Positions 9,164 to 20,103 are shown, counted from the first letter of the stretch. The stretch is 64,000 nt of DNA from Palsa-459 sp963841965 (GCA_963841965.1 CAWJES010000004.1:248001-312000), one strand, 5' to 3'. Translations and numbers: made by a program. Notes: generated by a model from the sequence alone, not told the origin.

Positions 9164-10131
9164 CGCACCGACCCTTCGATCCGGACCCGGGGGTTGATCA
9201 CGACGAGCCCGAGGTCAGCCAGCAGGTTGCCGAGCACCGTGAGAATCGTCACGACGATGGTGATCCCGAGGATGATCGGCACATCCTGGTTCAGCGACGC
9301 CTGCACGGTCTCGTAGCCGAGGCCCTGGTAGTTGAAGACCTCCTCGACGATCAGCGCGCCGGATAGCAGCGCCGGGATCGAGAGGCCGATGATGATAACG
9401 ATCGGTGCCAGGGCGTTGCGCATCGTGTGCCGGAACAGCACCCTCCGCGGGCTGCACCCCTTGGCCCGGGCGGTCCGGATGTAGTCCTGGACGAGGACGT
9501 CGAGCACGGACGAGCGCATGAACCTGCTGAGCCCCGCAATCGACAGCGCGGTCAGCGTCGCGATCGGCAGGATGAAGGACACCGGGTCGGTGAACATCGC
9601 CCAGGGATGCAGGCCCTCAGGAGGCGAGTTCGGCAGGTGCAGCGTGTGGAAGCTGAACGCGGAGAGCAGGAGGAACCCGAGCACGAACGCGGGCATCGCG
9701 TACATGACGAAGAGGATCCCCGTCGCCGTGTAGTCGAAGACCGAGTTGCGCTTCCACGCCTGGTAGACGCCGATCGGGAGTGAGATCACGACGGCGAGGA
9801 CCAGCGAGACGAAGGCGATCCAGAAGGTGCGGGGAATGAAGATGCTGAGGATCTGCCCCACAGATTGGTTCTGCTTGTACGAGTGCCCGAGGTTGAAGTG
9901 CACCACAACGCCGAACAGGTAGTCCCACAACCGCACGAAGTACGGCTTGTTGAGGCCGAACTGGTTGATGTACTCGTTGAGGCACGCGGTCGTCTGGTGC
10001 GTGCCGCACAGGATGTACGCGGGTGCCAGCGCCCCGTGCGGCTGGAGGTAGGAAAGCGAGAACGAGAAGATGATGACGAACAGGATGACGAAGGCGCCCT
10101 GGAGGAGCCTGCGCACCACGTACGACAGCAT
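9160..10131 (-). CDS. oppB: Oligopeptide/dipeptide ABC transporter permease (OppB/DppB type)
   Basis: 323 residues, standard length. It opens with MLSYVVRRLLQGAFVILFVI, the typical N-terminal membrane helix, then a periplasmic domain, then five more hydrophobic segments and the coupling motif DYIRTARAKGCSPRRVLFRHTMRNAL. The C-terminus has the usual VEEVFNYQGLGYETVQASLNQDVP. It pairs with OppC to form the channel. The 260-base gap to oppA holds a strong hairpin, so oppBC may be expressed less than oppA. Confidence 0.93.
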   Translation of the reverse strand: MLSYVVRRLLQGAFVILFVIIFSFSLSYLQPHGALAPAYILCGTHQTTACLNEYINQFGLNKPYFVRLWDYLFGVVVHFNLGHSYKQNQSVGQILSIFIPRTFWIAFVSLVLAVVISLPIGVYQAWKRNSVFDYTATGILFVMYAMPAFVLGFLLLSAFSFHTLHLPNSPPEGLHPWAMFTDPVSFILPIATLTALSIAGLSRFMRSSVLDVLVQDYIRTARAKGCSPRRVLFRHTMRNALAPIVIIIGLSIPALLSGALIVEEVFNYQGLGYETVQASLNQDVPIILGITIVVTILTVLGNLLADLGLVVINPRVRIEGSVR

Positions 10132-10322
10132 CGCGGAAGCATAACCGACCCCTCAACATTGAAGGCATCGTCCACAGGCCCCTCCGTGCGATTCAGGACG
10201 TGTCCATCGGCACCTATGTGCGGAGCAGCGCACCGTGCACGCGCCCGCACGTGTCCCCGACCGCATCTCGAATTGCAGGACGCTGTCCCCGCGACGGCAC
10301 TCGGTCGGTGGCCGCGAAACGC

Positions 10323-10354
10323 CGAGAGCCCCCTCCATCGGGAGGGGGCTCTCG
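10323..10354 (-). terminator. Hairpin between oppA and oppB (terminator or attenuator)
   Basis: Perfect 14-bp inverted repeat (arms 10323-10336 and 10341-10354, loop ATCG), very GC-rich, about 40 bases past the oppA stop. No long U-run follows on the minus strand. Such hairpins after binding-protein genes commonly protect the oppA message or reduce read-through into the permease genes. Confidence 0.75.
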
Positions 10355-10392
10355 GACGTTCGCTTCAGGGTTGAACCCTGCCGTGGCACTTC

Positions 10393-12228
10393 CTAGAAGT
10401 GGAGGTACTCCGGCATCCAGTTCGCGAGGGGGTTCGGGGGCTGCGTGCCCTTGACCTTCACCGAAACCTCGCCGGTACCCGTCGGGTTGGGTTCGTACAG
10501 AACCGGAAGCTGGTCCGCTGCGTACTGCGCGTACTGCGTCAGCGGTGCGGTGCCCTGCGTGGTCGCAAGGATCAGCTTCGTCATCTGCGGGTCGCTGTAG
10601 TCGCCCACGTCGAAGCTGCCAGAGGTCTGGAACAGCGTCTCACCTGACGGGTAGTAGTCAGGCGCGTAGATCCAGCCAGCACCCCACGAGCAGATCTGGA
10701 ACGACCCACCGTTGCACTGGCTGATGACGTCGTTGAACGACTTCGTCGTGTGCGTGAAGTGGATGCCCAGGGTGTCCCATGAGGAGATCTGAGCCTCGAA
10801 CGTCGAGTCGAGCGCAGGAGAGCCGCTCGCCCAGATGATCGAGAAGTTGAGCTTCGCGCCCTTGGCGATGCCCGCTCCGCAGTCGCCTGCAGCCGTACCG
10901 GGCTTCTCGCACGTCTGGACGCTGCCAACCTTGGACCAGCCGTGAGCCTTGAGCAGCGATGCTGCCTTGGTCTCGCTGTACGGGTACGGGTTGGTGACCT
11001 TGCCCGAGATCGAGCTGGGAGTGTTGGGAGGCAGCGGGCTGTAGGTCGGCCAGCCGTATCCCTTGTCCACAGACTTGATGATCGCGAGCTGGTTCACCGT
11101 CAGCTGGAGTGCCTGGCGGATGTAGAGCTGCTTGAGCACTGCGGCCTGCGGGTCGCCCTTCTTGCCGGTGGCGAAGTTGAACGGGGAGTAGTTGAAGGAC
11201 CAAGGCGAACCTGAGACCAGGTTGTACTTGCCCTTCAGCGCCGCGATCTGACCACCGACCTTGCCGGGCGCGGGAGCCGCGCTCGGGAGCTGGTTCGGGT
11301 CAACGGTGCCCTCGGTCAGGTTCCCGGCGTAGAGGTCGCTCTCTTCAGCGGTCTCCGACGTGTAGGCCTTCTCCTCGAACTGCGCGACCTGAGCGTGCTG
11401 CGGGCCCGAGTAGGCGTTGTTCGGCACGAAGGTCGCGTTGCCCAGCGTGTCGAACGCCGAGAGCTTCCAGGGGCCGTCAACGACGTTCCACGGAGCAGAG
11501 GTGTAGGTCGACGTGTTGGTGGCAATGCCGTCGAGGTACGCCTCGACTGCCTTGCACTTCGTCGTCGCATCCGAGCTGCCGTAGGCGGCGGTCGCACATC
11601 CACCCGAACCGGCGGCTGCGCCTGCACTGGTGATGTCCCATGCCTGCGGGAACGGAGTGATCTCCGACAGGTAGTTGTAGAGCAACCAGTTCGCGTTGAC
11701 CGACTTGCTGAAGTGCAGCGTGACGGTGTTGCCCGAGTTGGTTGCGCTCGTCAGGTCGTCGGGGATTCCATAGCCTGCGTTGTACCCGCAGTAGGAGCCC
11801 GGGTCAGCCTTGTAGAGGTTCAGGAAGAACTGGACGGACTGACCGTCGACGGTCTGGCCGTTGGAGAACTTCCAACCCTTGAGGTTGATCGTGACGGTCT
11901 TGTTCCCACCGCTGTAGGCAGGAGCGGCAGCGAGCGACAGCGGGTACTGCACCGCGGTCGAGGCGCCGAGACCGAACCAGTACAGCGGTCGGTACATCAA
12001 CTCCTGGAACTGGTTGATGTTGTCAACCGAGAAGTATGAACAGCCCATGTACGGGAAGATGTAGTTGGGGTTTGCCCCGGGTCCTTCCGCGAATGAAATG
12101 GTGCCGCTCACCCCCTTTGGCTTTGAAGCTGCACCGCTAGCGGATGCAGCTGCGACACCGCCGACGACAAGCGCCCCAGCCACAAGGCTGGTGGTCACTA
12201 TGCGCCGGAAGTTTGTTCCTGCTCGCAT
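10393..12228 (-). CDS. oppA: Oligopeptide ABC transporter substrate-binding protein
   Basis: 611-residue extracellular solute-binding protein of family 5 (periplasmic-binding type II). The start is set at the ATG at 12228 because GGGGAGGAAA lies just upstream. The N-terminus has basic residues, a hydrophobic core (SLVAGALVVGGVAAASASG) and an Ala-X-Ala cleavage site, but no lipobox Cys, unlike most Gram-positive OppA proteins, so it may be secreted or held by the permease. Family signs include LKGWKFSNGQTVDGQSVQFFLN and IRQALQLTVNQLAIIKSVDKGYGWPTYSPLPPNT. It captures peptides for OppBC-DF. Confidence 0.92.
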   Translation of the reverse strand: MRAGTNFRRIVTTSLVAGALVVGGVAAASASGAASKPKGVSGTISFAEGPGANPNYIFPYMGCSYFSVDNINQFQELMYRPLYWFGLGASTAVQYPLSLAAAPAYSGGNKTVTINLKGWKFSNGQTVDGQSVQFFLNLYKADPGSYCGYNAGYGIPDDLTSATNSGNTVTLHFSKSVNANWLLYNYLSEITPFPQAWDITSAGAAAGSGGCATAAYGSSDATTKCKAVEAYLDGIATNTSTYTSAPWNVVDGPWKLSAFDTLGNATFVPNNAYSGPQHAQVAQFEEKAYTSETAEESDLYAGNLTEGTVDPNQLPSAAPAPGKVGGQIAALKGKYNLVSGSPWSFNYSPFNFATGKKGDPQAAVLKQLYIRQALQLTVNQLAIIKSVDKGYGWPTYSPLPPNTPSSISGKVTNPYPYSETKAASLLKAHGWSKVGSVQTCEKPGTAAGDCGAGIAKGAKLNFSIIWASGSPALDSTFEAQISSWDTLGIHFTHTTKSFNDVISQCNGGSFQICSWGAGWIYAPDYYPSGETLFQTSGSFDVGDYSDPQMTKLILATTQGTAPLTQYAQYAADQLPVLYEPNPTGTGEVSVKVKGTQPPNPLANWMPEYLHF

Positions 12229-12409
12229 GTGGTTTCCTCCCCGCAGTCGCTTCCGACTGCACTGATAAAGACCCATCGCGCCTCCCGACGCCGGGTGTCG
12301 AAAATGTAGCGCAGGCTGAGAATGACGACCGTTCAGGCAAGTGAAAAATGTGATCTGTTCTTCCGATGTTCATTTTTTGGCCCGATCTGCCCCAGGGCAG
12401 CCTCGTTTC
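12229..12409 (-). promoter_or_regulatory. oppA: Leader/promoter region of oppA
   Basis: 180 bases between the epimerase gene and oppA, clearly richer in A and T than the surroundings, with stretches such as CCAAAAAATGAAC on the minus strand. This fits a separate promoter for the abundant binding protein. No -35/-10 pair could be fixed with confidence. Confidence 0.4.
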
Positions 12410-13318
12410 CTACCTGAAAAGGCTGGAAAGCGCCGCGCTGAGAGTCGGATGTTGGAACGCGAATCCGGGCACCTCGAGCAATGCGGCGGGAACTACGCGC
12501 AGACTCGAGAGGATCGCTGCCTCAGCCAGCTCGCGGCCAAGCGCGAGCTTGAGCGCGGCTCCAGGAACCCTGAGGAACGTCGGACGGTGCGCTGCATGAC
12601 CGAGCGCCCTGACGAACGCTGCGTTCGTCACCGGCATGGGAGCCGACGCGTTGACTGGACCCTCCACGCCCGCGGCGGCGCCATCGAGGAGGGCGAGGAT
12701 GCAGGAGATCTCGTCGTCGAGCGTGATCCAGCTCATGTACTGCTCTCCCGTTGAGAACTGCCCAGCGACGCCGGCACGGACCAGGGGAAGGAGCTTGCCG
12801 AGCGTCCCTCCCTCTCGTGACAGCACGATGCCGGTACGGAGCAGGACCGTCCGGCACGGCGCGCCCGCGGCCGACCGCTCCCATTCCCTGCAGACGTCTG
12901 CGAGGAATCCGGAGCCCGGCCCCGACTGCTCGGTCAAGACCTCCGCGCCACGGTCGCCGTAGAAGCCGATCGCCGACGCGTTCACCAGCACGCGCGGCAC
13001 GACCTCGAGCTGGCCGATCTCGCGAACGATGAGATCCGTAGAGTCCACCCGACTCGACAGGATCTCGGTCTTCCGTGCGGGGGTCCACCTCCGGTCCGCG
13101 ATGCCTGCGCCGGCAAGATTGACCACGCCATCAATGGGACCCCTCGCACGGAGGGCCGCGCGGTCAATTGTTCCATCCGACGGGCTCCAGGCGACGTCCT
13201 CCGAAGTTCTCACCGCCCCATCGCGGATCAGGACAGTGACCGTGTCACCCCGAGCGCGAAGTGCTGACGTCAGGGCACTGCCGATCAGCCCATGGGATCC
13301 CGTAACAAGAACGTGCAT
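12410..13318 (-). CDS. TIGR01777-family NAD(P)-binding epimerase-like protein
   Basis: 302 residues. N-terminal Rossmann motif MHVLVTGSHGLIGSALTSAL (Gly-X-X-Gly-X-X-Gly), then VVNLAGAGIADRRWTPARKTEILSSR and NASAIGFYGDRG, typical of the TIGR01777 branch of extended SDRs related to E. coli YfcH. The C-terminus has the DUF1731-like HPTLSAALSSLF. The reaction of this family is not established. Located between the transporter ATPase gene and oppA on the same strand, which is not a usual opp arrangement. Confidence 0.88.
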   Translation of the reverse strand: MHVLVTGSHGLIGSALTSALRARGDTVTVLIRDGAVRTSEDVAWSPSDGTIDRAALRARGPIDGVVNLAGAGIADRRWTPARKTEILSSRVDSTDLIVREIGQLEVVPRVLVNASAIGFYGDRGAEVLTEQSGPGSGFLADVCREWERSAAGAPCRTVLLRTGIVLSREGGTLGKLLPLVRAGVAGQFSTGEQYMSWITLDDEISCILALLDGAAAGVEGPVNASAPMPVTNAAFVRALGHAAHRPTFLRVPGAALKLALGRELAEAAILSSLRVVPAALLEVPGFAFQHPTLSAALSSLFR

Positions 13319-13429
13319 GCGTCACCCTCGCTCGAACGTGCTCCGCACGTGGCTCCCGTCGCGGACTCGTACAGCGCAACCTAGGTGGAGGTCCGACCTG
13401 CCGATTCGCAGGAATTGATCGACCGGCGC

Positions 13430-15482
13430 TCAGACGGCCGATGGCGGCGCGGTTGAACCGATCGCAACCGGCGCGTGCAGCGGGAAGTGGCACGCCGCCT
13501 GGTGTGTGGGGCCGAATTGCGACAGCAGCGGCTCCTCCACGGAGCACACCTCCTGGGCACGGGGACAGCGAGTCCTGAACCTGCAGCCCGACGGCGGCTC
13601 CGCCGCGCTCGGGAGCTCCCCGGTGACCTGGCGTCCGCGCCGCTGCCGCGCCTCGATCGGGTCGGGCACGGGCACCGCATCGAGGAGGCCCTGCGTGTAG
13701 GGGTGGGCAGGGCTTCGGAAGACAGATTCGGCATCGCCAAGCTCGACGATCTTGCCGAGGTACATGACGGCGATCGTGTCCGCCATGTAGTACACGACGG
13801 CGAGGTCGTGCGAGACCATCACATACGAGAGTCCGCGCTCCTTCTGCAGGTCCTTCATGAGATTCAGGATCTGTGCCTGGATCGAGACGTCGAGTGCCGA
13901 CACGGGTTCGTCGGCGACGATCAGCTTCGGATTGAGGGCGAGCGCGCGAGCGAGCCCGATCCGCTGACGCTGACCACCCGAGAACTCGTGGGGGTGGCGC
14001 TCAGCAGCCTTCGGGATCGAGTCCAACTGCGAGGAGGAGCTCGTCGACACGTGCGTTCTGCTGCGACTTCGAGCCGATGCCCTGGATTGCGAGCGGCTCG
14101 CGGACGATCTCGCGTACGCGCATCCTGGGATTGAGCGAGGAGAAGGGGTCCTGGAACATCATCTGGCGATCGCGACGGGAGGAACGGGCCCCCTTTGCCT
14201 TAAGTCGCGTGACATCCTCATTCTCGAACACGATCGCCCCGGAGTTCGAGTCCTCGATGCCGACGACCATGCGGCCGATGGTCGTCTTGCCGCAGCCCGA
14301 TTCGCCCACCAATCCGAAGGTCTCACCCTCGTGGACCGTGAAGGACACCCCGGACACGGCGTGAATCTTCCCGACCTGCCTGCGCAGGAGTCCCCTCTTG
14401 ATCGGGAACTCCTTGACCAGGGAGTCGACGCGCACGAGCTCCTTCGAGCTGATCGCCCGTGGCCCCTGCTCGCCGGACCTGTCCGCCAGCGTGACCAGCG
14501 GCCCATCGATCGGGTTGAAGCAAGCGTAGGTGTGGACCCCCTGGCCCTCGCCCGAGGCGTTCAGCTCTGGAGGGTCCTCCGCTCGGCAACGGTCGGTCGC
14601 CTCCGTGCACCGGGGAGCGAACCGGCAGCCGACGATCTCCCTCGAGAGGTCGGGCGGAAGACCCGGGATCGACTTCAACTCGACTTTCGATGCGTGCTCG
14701 ATGCTCGGGACGGACGCGATCAGCGCCTGGGTATACGGGTGGCGCATGGTCTTGAAGAGCGACTCGGTCATCGCCTCCTCCGCCTTCTTGCCCGCGTACA
14801 TCACGACCACGCGATCGGTGCGGCCGGCGATCACGCCCATGTCGTGGGTGATCAGCATGACGGACATGTCCAGCTCGGATCGAAGGTGGTCGAAGATGTC
14901 GAGGATCTGCGCCTGGATGGTGACGTCGAGGGCGGTCGTCGGCTCGTCGGCGATGAGCAACTTCGGCGAGCACACGAGGCCCATCGCGATGATCACGCGC
15001 TGGCGCAGTCCGCCGGACAGCTCGAACGGGTACTGCGTGAGCCGTTCCTTCGGCCGTGGCATCTCAACCATCTCGAGCACCTCGAGTGCGCGCTTCTCGG
15101 CATCCGCCTCCGATGCACCGCGATGGAGGCGCAATCCCTCCCCGATCTGGCGGCCGATCTTCATGGTCGGGTTCAGCGACGTGAGCGGGTCCTGGGGAAT
15201 GAGCGCCACCTGGTTGCCCCGGAACTTTCGGACCTCGGACTCGGACAGGCTCGCGAGGTCGGTTCCTTCAAACTCGATCTTCCCTCCGGTGATCGAGCCG
15301 TTCCCTGCCAGCAGGCGCATGATCGCGAATCCGGTGGTGCTCTTCCCGCATCCAGACTCGCCCACCACGCCCAGGCACTCGCCGGCCTCGACATCAACCG
15401 AGAAGTCGTCGACCGCGGTGACGGCACCCTTGCGCATCTTGAACTGCACCTGGAGGTTCTGGACCGACAGCAGCGGACTCAT
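13430..15482 (-). CDS. oppDF: Fused oligopeptide ABC transporter ATPase (OppD-OppF), frameshifted
   Basis: Two complete ABC ATPase modules in one chain of about 683 residues. Module 1 has Walker A GESGCGKSTTG, signature LSGGLRQR, Walker B LLIADEPTTALD and the OppD-type Cys-rich tail (CRFAPRCTEATDRC). Module 2 has GESGCGKTTIG, SGGQRQRIGLARAL, LIVADEPVSALD and a second Cys-rich tail (CRFRTRCPRAQEVC). It powers OppBC. An extra base in the G run 14013-14015 (CCC on the coding strand) stops the frame at LAVGLDPEGC; removing it gives LDPKAAERHPHEFSGG without loss. Fused dual ATPases are known in this transporter family. Confidence 0.9.
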
Positions 15483-15493
15483 GGGCGGCGATC

Positions 15494-16228
15494 CTACCCT
15501 TTGGTGGTGGTCTGACCGGCCTGTTCAGGGGGGTTTCGCGATTCCGACAACCTGGCGGCGAAGGACCAAGACGATCGGTGATACCGGGTCAGGCCGTGCG
15601 TGCGAATCGCGATCTCGTGCTCCCGTGTTCCATATCCCTTGTTGCGGTCGAATCCAAAGCGAGGCTCCCTCGTCCCCAGGGCTCGCATCTGGGCGTCTCG
15701 CGAGACCTTCGCGATGACGGAGGCCGCGGCGACCGTCGACGACGTGCGATCAGCGCCCACGAGCGTCACAACGTTGGGACCGCCGCCGGAGGCTCCCGGA
15801 CCGCCCGGCTGCGGCCTCTCCGATCCGAAGGCAGTGACGAAATCGAGACCGCCGTCGACGATGAGGACGTCGAGCGAGAGGGGCAGCGCGCGGAGCGCGC
15901 GCCACGACGCGAGTCCGAGGGCACGCGTCATGCCGAGTTCGTCCACCTCACGGGCTGTCGCCTGCCCGACCGCCCACGTGGCGCACCATGCTCGAACCGC
16001 GGCAGCGACGGCTGGTCGCCTCGCCTCGGGGATCAGCTTTGAGTCCCTGACGCCGACAGGCGCGATGGGAAGGTCCGGGCCGATCGCGACGACTCCCACG
16101 ACCACAGGTCCCGCCCACGCGCCGCGCCCGACCTCATCGAGACCGCCCACGTAGCACGGTCGGCTTGCAGCCAATGCGAGCTCCGCTGCCAGTTCGGGCA
16201 TCTGGCCCTGCCTGCGCGCCTTCGCCAT
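15494..16228 (-). CDS. rnhB: Ribonuclease HII
   Basis: 244 residues. GLDEVGRGAWAGPVVVG holds the first Asp-Glu catalytic pair, VLIVDGGLDF another acidic ligand, and ASVIAKVSRD the last Asp; GYGTREHEIAIRTHG is the usual C-terminal block. It removes ribonucleotides from DNA and RNA-DNA hybrids. Start ATG at 16228 is preceded by GAGGTGAG; the longer frame upstream has no similarity. Only 11 bases separate its stop from the oppDF start, so the transporter may be read from the rnhB promoter. Divergent from the mannosidase gene. Confidence 0.93.
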   Translation of the reverse strand: MAKARRQGQMPELAAELALAASRPCYVGGLDEVGRGAWAGPVVVGVVAIGPDLPIAPVGVRDSKLIPEARRPAVAAAVRAWCATWAVGQATAREVDELGMTRALGLASWRALRALPLSLDVLIVDGGLDFVTAFGSERPQPGGPGASGGGPNVVTLVGADRTSSTVAAASVIAKVSRDAQMRALGTREPRFGFDRNKGYGTREHEIAIRTHGLTRYHRSSWSFAARLSESRNPPEQAGQTTTKG

Positions 16229-16362
16229 CTCACCTCGCCTGCCCCGAGTCCTTCGGTCAGCATGGCACCTCGCATCACATCGGCACCGCCATGTGCTCAG
16301 GATCTTCGGGCCGGCTGGTCCCTCCCCTGCTGCGCGGCGGATGCCCGGCATAAAGTCGTGCG

Positions 16363-19027
16363 ATGACTCCTCGCCGTGTATCCGTCGTTCCGCATACCCA
16401 CTGGGACAGGGAGTGGTACGAGCCCTTTCAGACATTCCGGCTGCGCCTGGTGGAACTGCTTGACTCCCTGCTCGACCTGCTCGAGAAGGACCCGTCGTAT
16501 GCGCGCTACCTCCTGGACGGGCAGATGGCGGTTGTCGATGACTACCTCGAGGTGCGTCCCGAGAACACGGAACGGCTGCGGAGGCTTGGCGCGTCCGGAC
16601 GGGTATCGATGGGACCGTGGTACATCCTCATGGACGAGTTCTTGGTGTCCGGGGAGACCATCGTCCGCAACCTGCAGCTCGGCATGGAGCGTGGTGCTGC
16701 CTTCGGTGGCGTCTCGAGCGTCGCATACCTCCCGGACATGTTCGGGCACATCGCCCAGATGCCCCAGATCCTCCGGCTCGCAGGGTTCGCCGACACGGCG
16801 GTCTGGAGGGGCGTCCCGAGCGAGGTCACCCGCTCAGCGTTCACGTGGCGCGCCCCCGACGGCAGCGGGGTGCGTGCTGAGTACCTCCTCTCCGGATACG
16901 GCAACGGAGCCTCGTTGCCCGATGACGCGAAGGCGGTAGTCGGCCGACTTCGAGACCATGCCGAGGAGTTCTCAACCTTCCTCGAGAGTGGCATCCTGCT
17001 CATGAACGGCTCGGACCATCAGCTGCCGCAGCCGTTCCTGGGCCGCGTGCTCGCCGAAGCGAACGCGATCCAGGACGACTTCGAGTTCAGGATCTCGAGC
17101 CTCGCCGACTACCTCGAGTCGGCACCTCGCGATGGGCTGCAGGAATGGTCCGGAGAGCTTCGCAGCGGCTTTCGGGCGAACGTCCTGATGGGCGTGACCT
17201 CGAATCGCGTCGACGTGAAGCGCGGCCTCAATGGTCACCGAGCGCGCACTCGAACGCCGAGCTGAACCTCTCGCCGCGATGTTCCTCCCCACCGTCGAGT
17301 GGCCGAGGTCCTTGCTCGCCCTCGCATGGCGGGAGGTCATCCGGAACTCGGCCCACGACTCGATCTGCGCATGCAGCGTGGACGAGGTCGTCGACGCGGT
17401 CCTCCACCGGTTCCAAGAGGCACGCGCAATCGCCGATGGACTTGCCAACCAGGCACTCCAACGACTGGGCGCCTCCATGTCCACCGGCGGCTACGTCGTG
17501 GCCAACGCGTCGCCCCGCCAACGTGCCGGTGTCGTCGAAGTGGTGGTCGCCGGCGACTCGTTCGACCCAGATCGGCTCCAGATCATCTCGGAGCGAGGAG
17601 CCCTCCCCGGTGAGATGGTCCTCGACTCGCACACGGCCAGGACCCTGGTCTCGATGATCCAGGGTCCGAGGATCGATGACGACGCGTGGATCGAGTCCAT
17701 CGACGTCACAGAGGATGACGACGAGATCGTCCTCACCGTCGCCATCGGTCCGAGTGAGCGTCCCGACGCGCAGCTCGAGACGGCTCGCGTGGCACTGCTG
17801 GGCAAGCTCGGGGCGAGGCCCGGCGTCCCCGTTCGCGTCCGGCTCGACCAGGTGCCGATCCGGCGGGTGCTCGGGCGCACCGAGCAGGTCCAGGGCTTCG
17901 GATGGCGCAGGTTCTCCCCGGCGGCACTCATGCATCCCGCCACGGCGGACGATGAAGGGGGCCGAGTTGTGCTGGGCAACGACCTCGTAGCGGTGGAGAT
18001 CGATCCCAAGACCGGCACGTTCAGCATCGACGGCCATACGGGCTTCGGACGCCTCGTCGACGTTGGCGACCTCGGAGACTCCTACAACTACTCACCGCCT
18101 GCCCAGGACGTCGTCATCGATGCGCCGGTCGAAGTCCAGGTGAAGGTCACCGAGCGAGGGCCGGTCCGCGCCGCAGCCGAGATCACGGCTCACTACGACT
18201 GGCCGAATCACGTCGACGGCTCAAGCCAGAAGCGGGTGGGGACGAATCGAGTCGAGATAAAGACCACAGTCCAGCTCGTCGCCGACGAGCGAGCAGTCCG
18301 GGTCGAGACCTCCTTCACGAATCCATCCCGAGACCACCGGCTTCGCGTCCACCTGCCCACGATCGAGCCGTCGATCTCCTCGGAGGCGGAGTGCGCCTTC
18401 GGAACGGTCACGAGGGGGCTCGCCGCTGAGGGGCGCCCGGACGAGTTCGGACTCCCGACCTTCCCGTCGAGACGCTTCGTTCGGGCGGGCAGGACGACCG
18501 TGGTCCACCTCGGCCTGCACGAGTATGAGCTGACCGGCACGACCGACGAGGGCGCGACCGAGCTCGCGATCACGCTGCTGCGATCCACTGGCATGCTGTC
18601 GCGCCTCGGCATGGCATACCGACCGCTGCCCGCGGGGCCGATGACTCCGGTGGAAGGACTCCAGCTGGTGGGACGCCGAATCACCGCCACCTACGCCGTC
18701 GCCATCGACGCAGAGGATCCGTGGTCGCTCTGCGACGACGTCCTTCTGCCGCTCGAGGTCACTACCTCACCGGGCGGCGGGATGAGGGGCGACAGCGGCA
18801 CGATCCTGACCGTTGACGGGGCCGAGGTGTCGAGCCTGCAGATCGTCGACGGCCTGACCGAGGTGCGCGTCTTCAATCCGATGGACCGCGAGGTCCTCGT
18901 CACGATCCCGGGACGACGCGGGTGGGAGATCGATCTCCGGGGGCGTGCCATGAGCTCGTTCGAGGGATCGTTCTCGCTTCGAGCGAGAGGCATCGCGACG
19001 ATCCGGCTCTCAGGATCAGGGGACTAG
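16363..19027 (+). CDS. Glycoside hydrolase family 38 alpha-mannosidase (frameshifted)
   Basis: About 888 residues without a signal peptide, so a cytosolic enzyme trimming alpha-mannosides. N-terminal GH38 fold: SVVPHTHWDREWY with zinc ligands His11 and Asp13-15 region, and YLPDMFGHIAQMPQIL with the nucleophile Asp125. The frame shifts near 17225: the first part ends VTSNRVDVKRG and the second resumes MVTERALERRAEPLAAMF, together the expected central sequence. The rest (HDSICACSVDEVVDAVLHRF, zinc ligand His-Asp, then beta-sandwich domains) is intact to 19027. One extra base in CGGCC explains the break. Confidence 0.9.
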
Positions 19028-19032
19028 CCCGG

Positions 19033-20052
19033 TCACCGCCCGAGCTCGCGAAGCAGTTCGACGTCCCACTCCTCGCGTGCCGGGCGCTCGGAGAGCGTCC
19101 GGAGCGCAGCGATGGGTGTGGTGGATCCCTCGATCATGAGTGCAACCTGCTCGCAGATCGGGACCTCGACGCCCTGCGACCGTGCAAGCTCCACCAGGGG
19201 ACGCGCGCTGACAACCCCCTCTGCGACCTCGCCGATCGAGGCGACGGCCTCGTCGAGCGTGCGCCCGGTCCCGAGGGCGACACCGATCCTGCGGTTCCTC
19301 GACTTGTCGGACGTGCACGTGGCCACGAGGTCACCGACGCCTGCGAGACCTCCGAAGGTGAGCGGCTGCCCGCCGAGCGCGACGCCCAGCCGCCCCATCT
19401 CCGCCAGCCCCCTCGTGATGATCGCTGCCCGCGTGTTGTCACCGAACCCGAGGCCGTCCGAGACACCGGCAGCGATGGCGAGGACGTTCTTCGTCGCTCC
19501 GGCAACTTCGCAACCGACCACGTCGGTCGAGGTGTAGACCCGGAGCTGCGGCGTGTGAAGCCGGGACTGGACGACCTTCGCGAGGCCCTCGTCGCGCAGC
19601 GCGATGACGCACGCAGCGGGCATGCCCGCGACGATCTCCTTGGCGAGATTCGGCCCCGTGATGACCCCGACCGCCGCCGCTTGCACGCACGACGACAGCA
19701 CCTGGGTCATGGTCAGGTTCGAGCCGCGCTCGATCCCCTTGGTGAGGCTCAGGAGCGGCGCATCGAAAGGGAGGTGCGCGGCTGCGTCGACCATGACGGC
19801 GCGGAAGACCGAGCTCGGAACGGCCACCAGGACCGCCAGGGCGTCTTTGCACGCTTCCTCCAGCGATGCGGTGGCAACGAGCGTGGCGGGCAGCTCGATG
19901 TCCCCCGTGTACCGCTGGTTCCTTCTCGTCTCGTTGACCTCTGCCGCGACCTCCGGTCGACGGGTCCACAGCACGACATCAACGGCGGCGACTGATGCGA
20001 TGGCGGTCCCCCACGAACCGCCGCCGAGCACGCACAGCCTTCGTCCCCCCAC
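19033..20052 (-). CDS. gpsA: Glycerol-3-phosphate dehydrogenase [NAD(P)+]
   Basis: 339 residues. LCVLGGGSWGTAIASVAA is the nucleotide-binding motif, SLTKGIE and GPNLAKEI surround the active site, and the catalytic Lys lies in VAGATKNVLAIAAGVSDGLGFGDNTRA. Makes sn-glycerol 3-phosphate for membrane lipids. Start GTG at 20052 gives the standard length; a longer frame upstream crosses into cofC. Adjacent to cofC, as in Mycobacterium tuberculosis (Rv2982c-Rv2983), and convergent with the mannosidase. Confidence 0.95.
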   Translation of the reverse strand: MGGRRLCVLGGGSWGTAIASVAAVDVVLWTRRPEVAAEVNETRRNQRYTGDIELPATLVATASLEEACKDALAVLVAVPSSVFRAVMVDAAAHLPFDAPLLSLTKGIERGSNLTMTQVLSSCVQAAAVGVITGPNLAKEIVAGMPAACVIALRDEGLAKVVQSRLHTPQLRVYTSTDVVGCEVAGATKNVLAIAAGVSDGLGFGDNTRAAIITRGLAEMGRLGVALGGQPLTFGGLAGVGDLVATCTSDKSRNRRIGVALGTGRTLDEAVASIGEVAEGVVSARPLVELARSQGVEVPICEQVALMIEGSTTPIAALRTLSERPAREEWDVELLRELGR

Positions 20053-20103
20053 GTTCCGGATCCTAGAACCCCAGCGTTCGAGGACCCCGGTAGCCTCCTG
20101 CGC

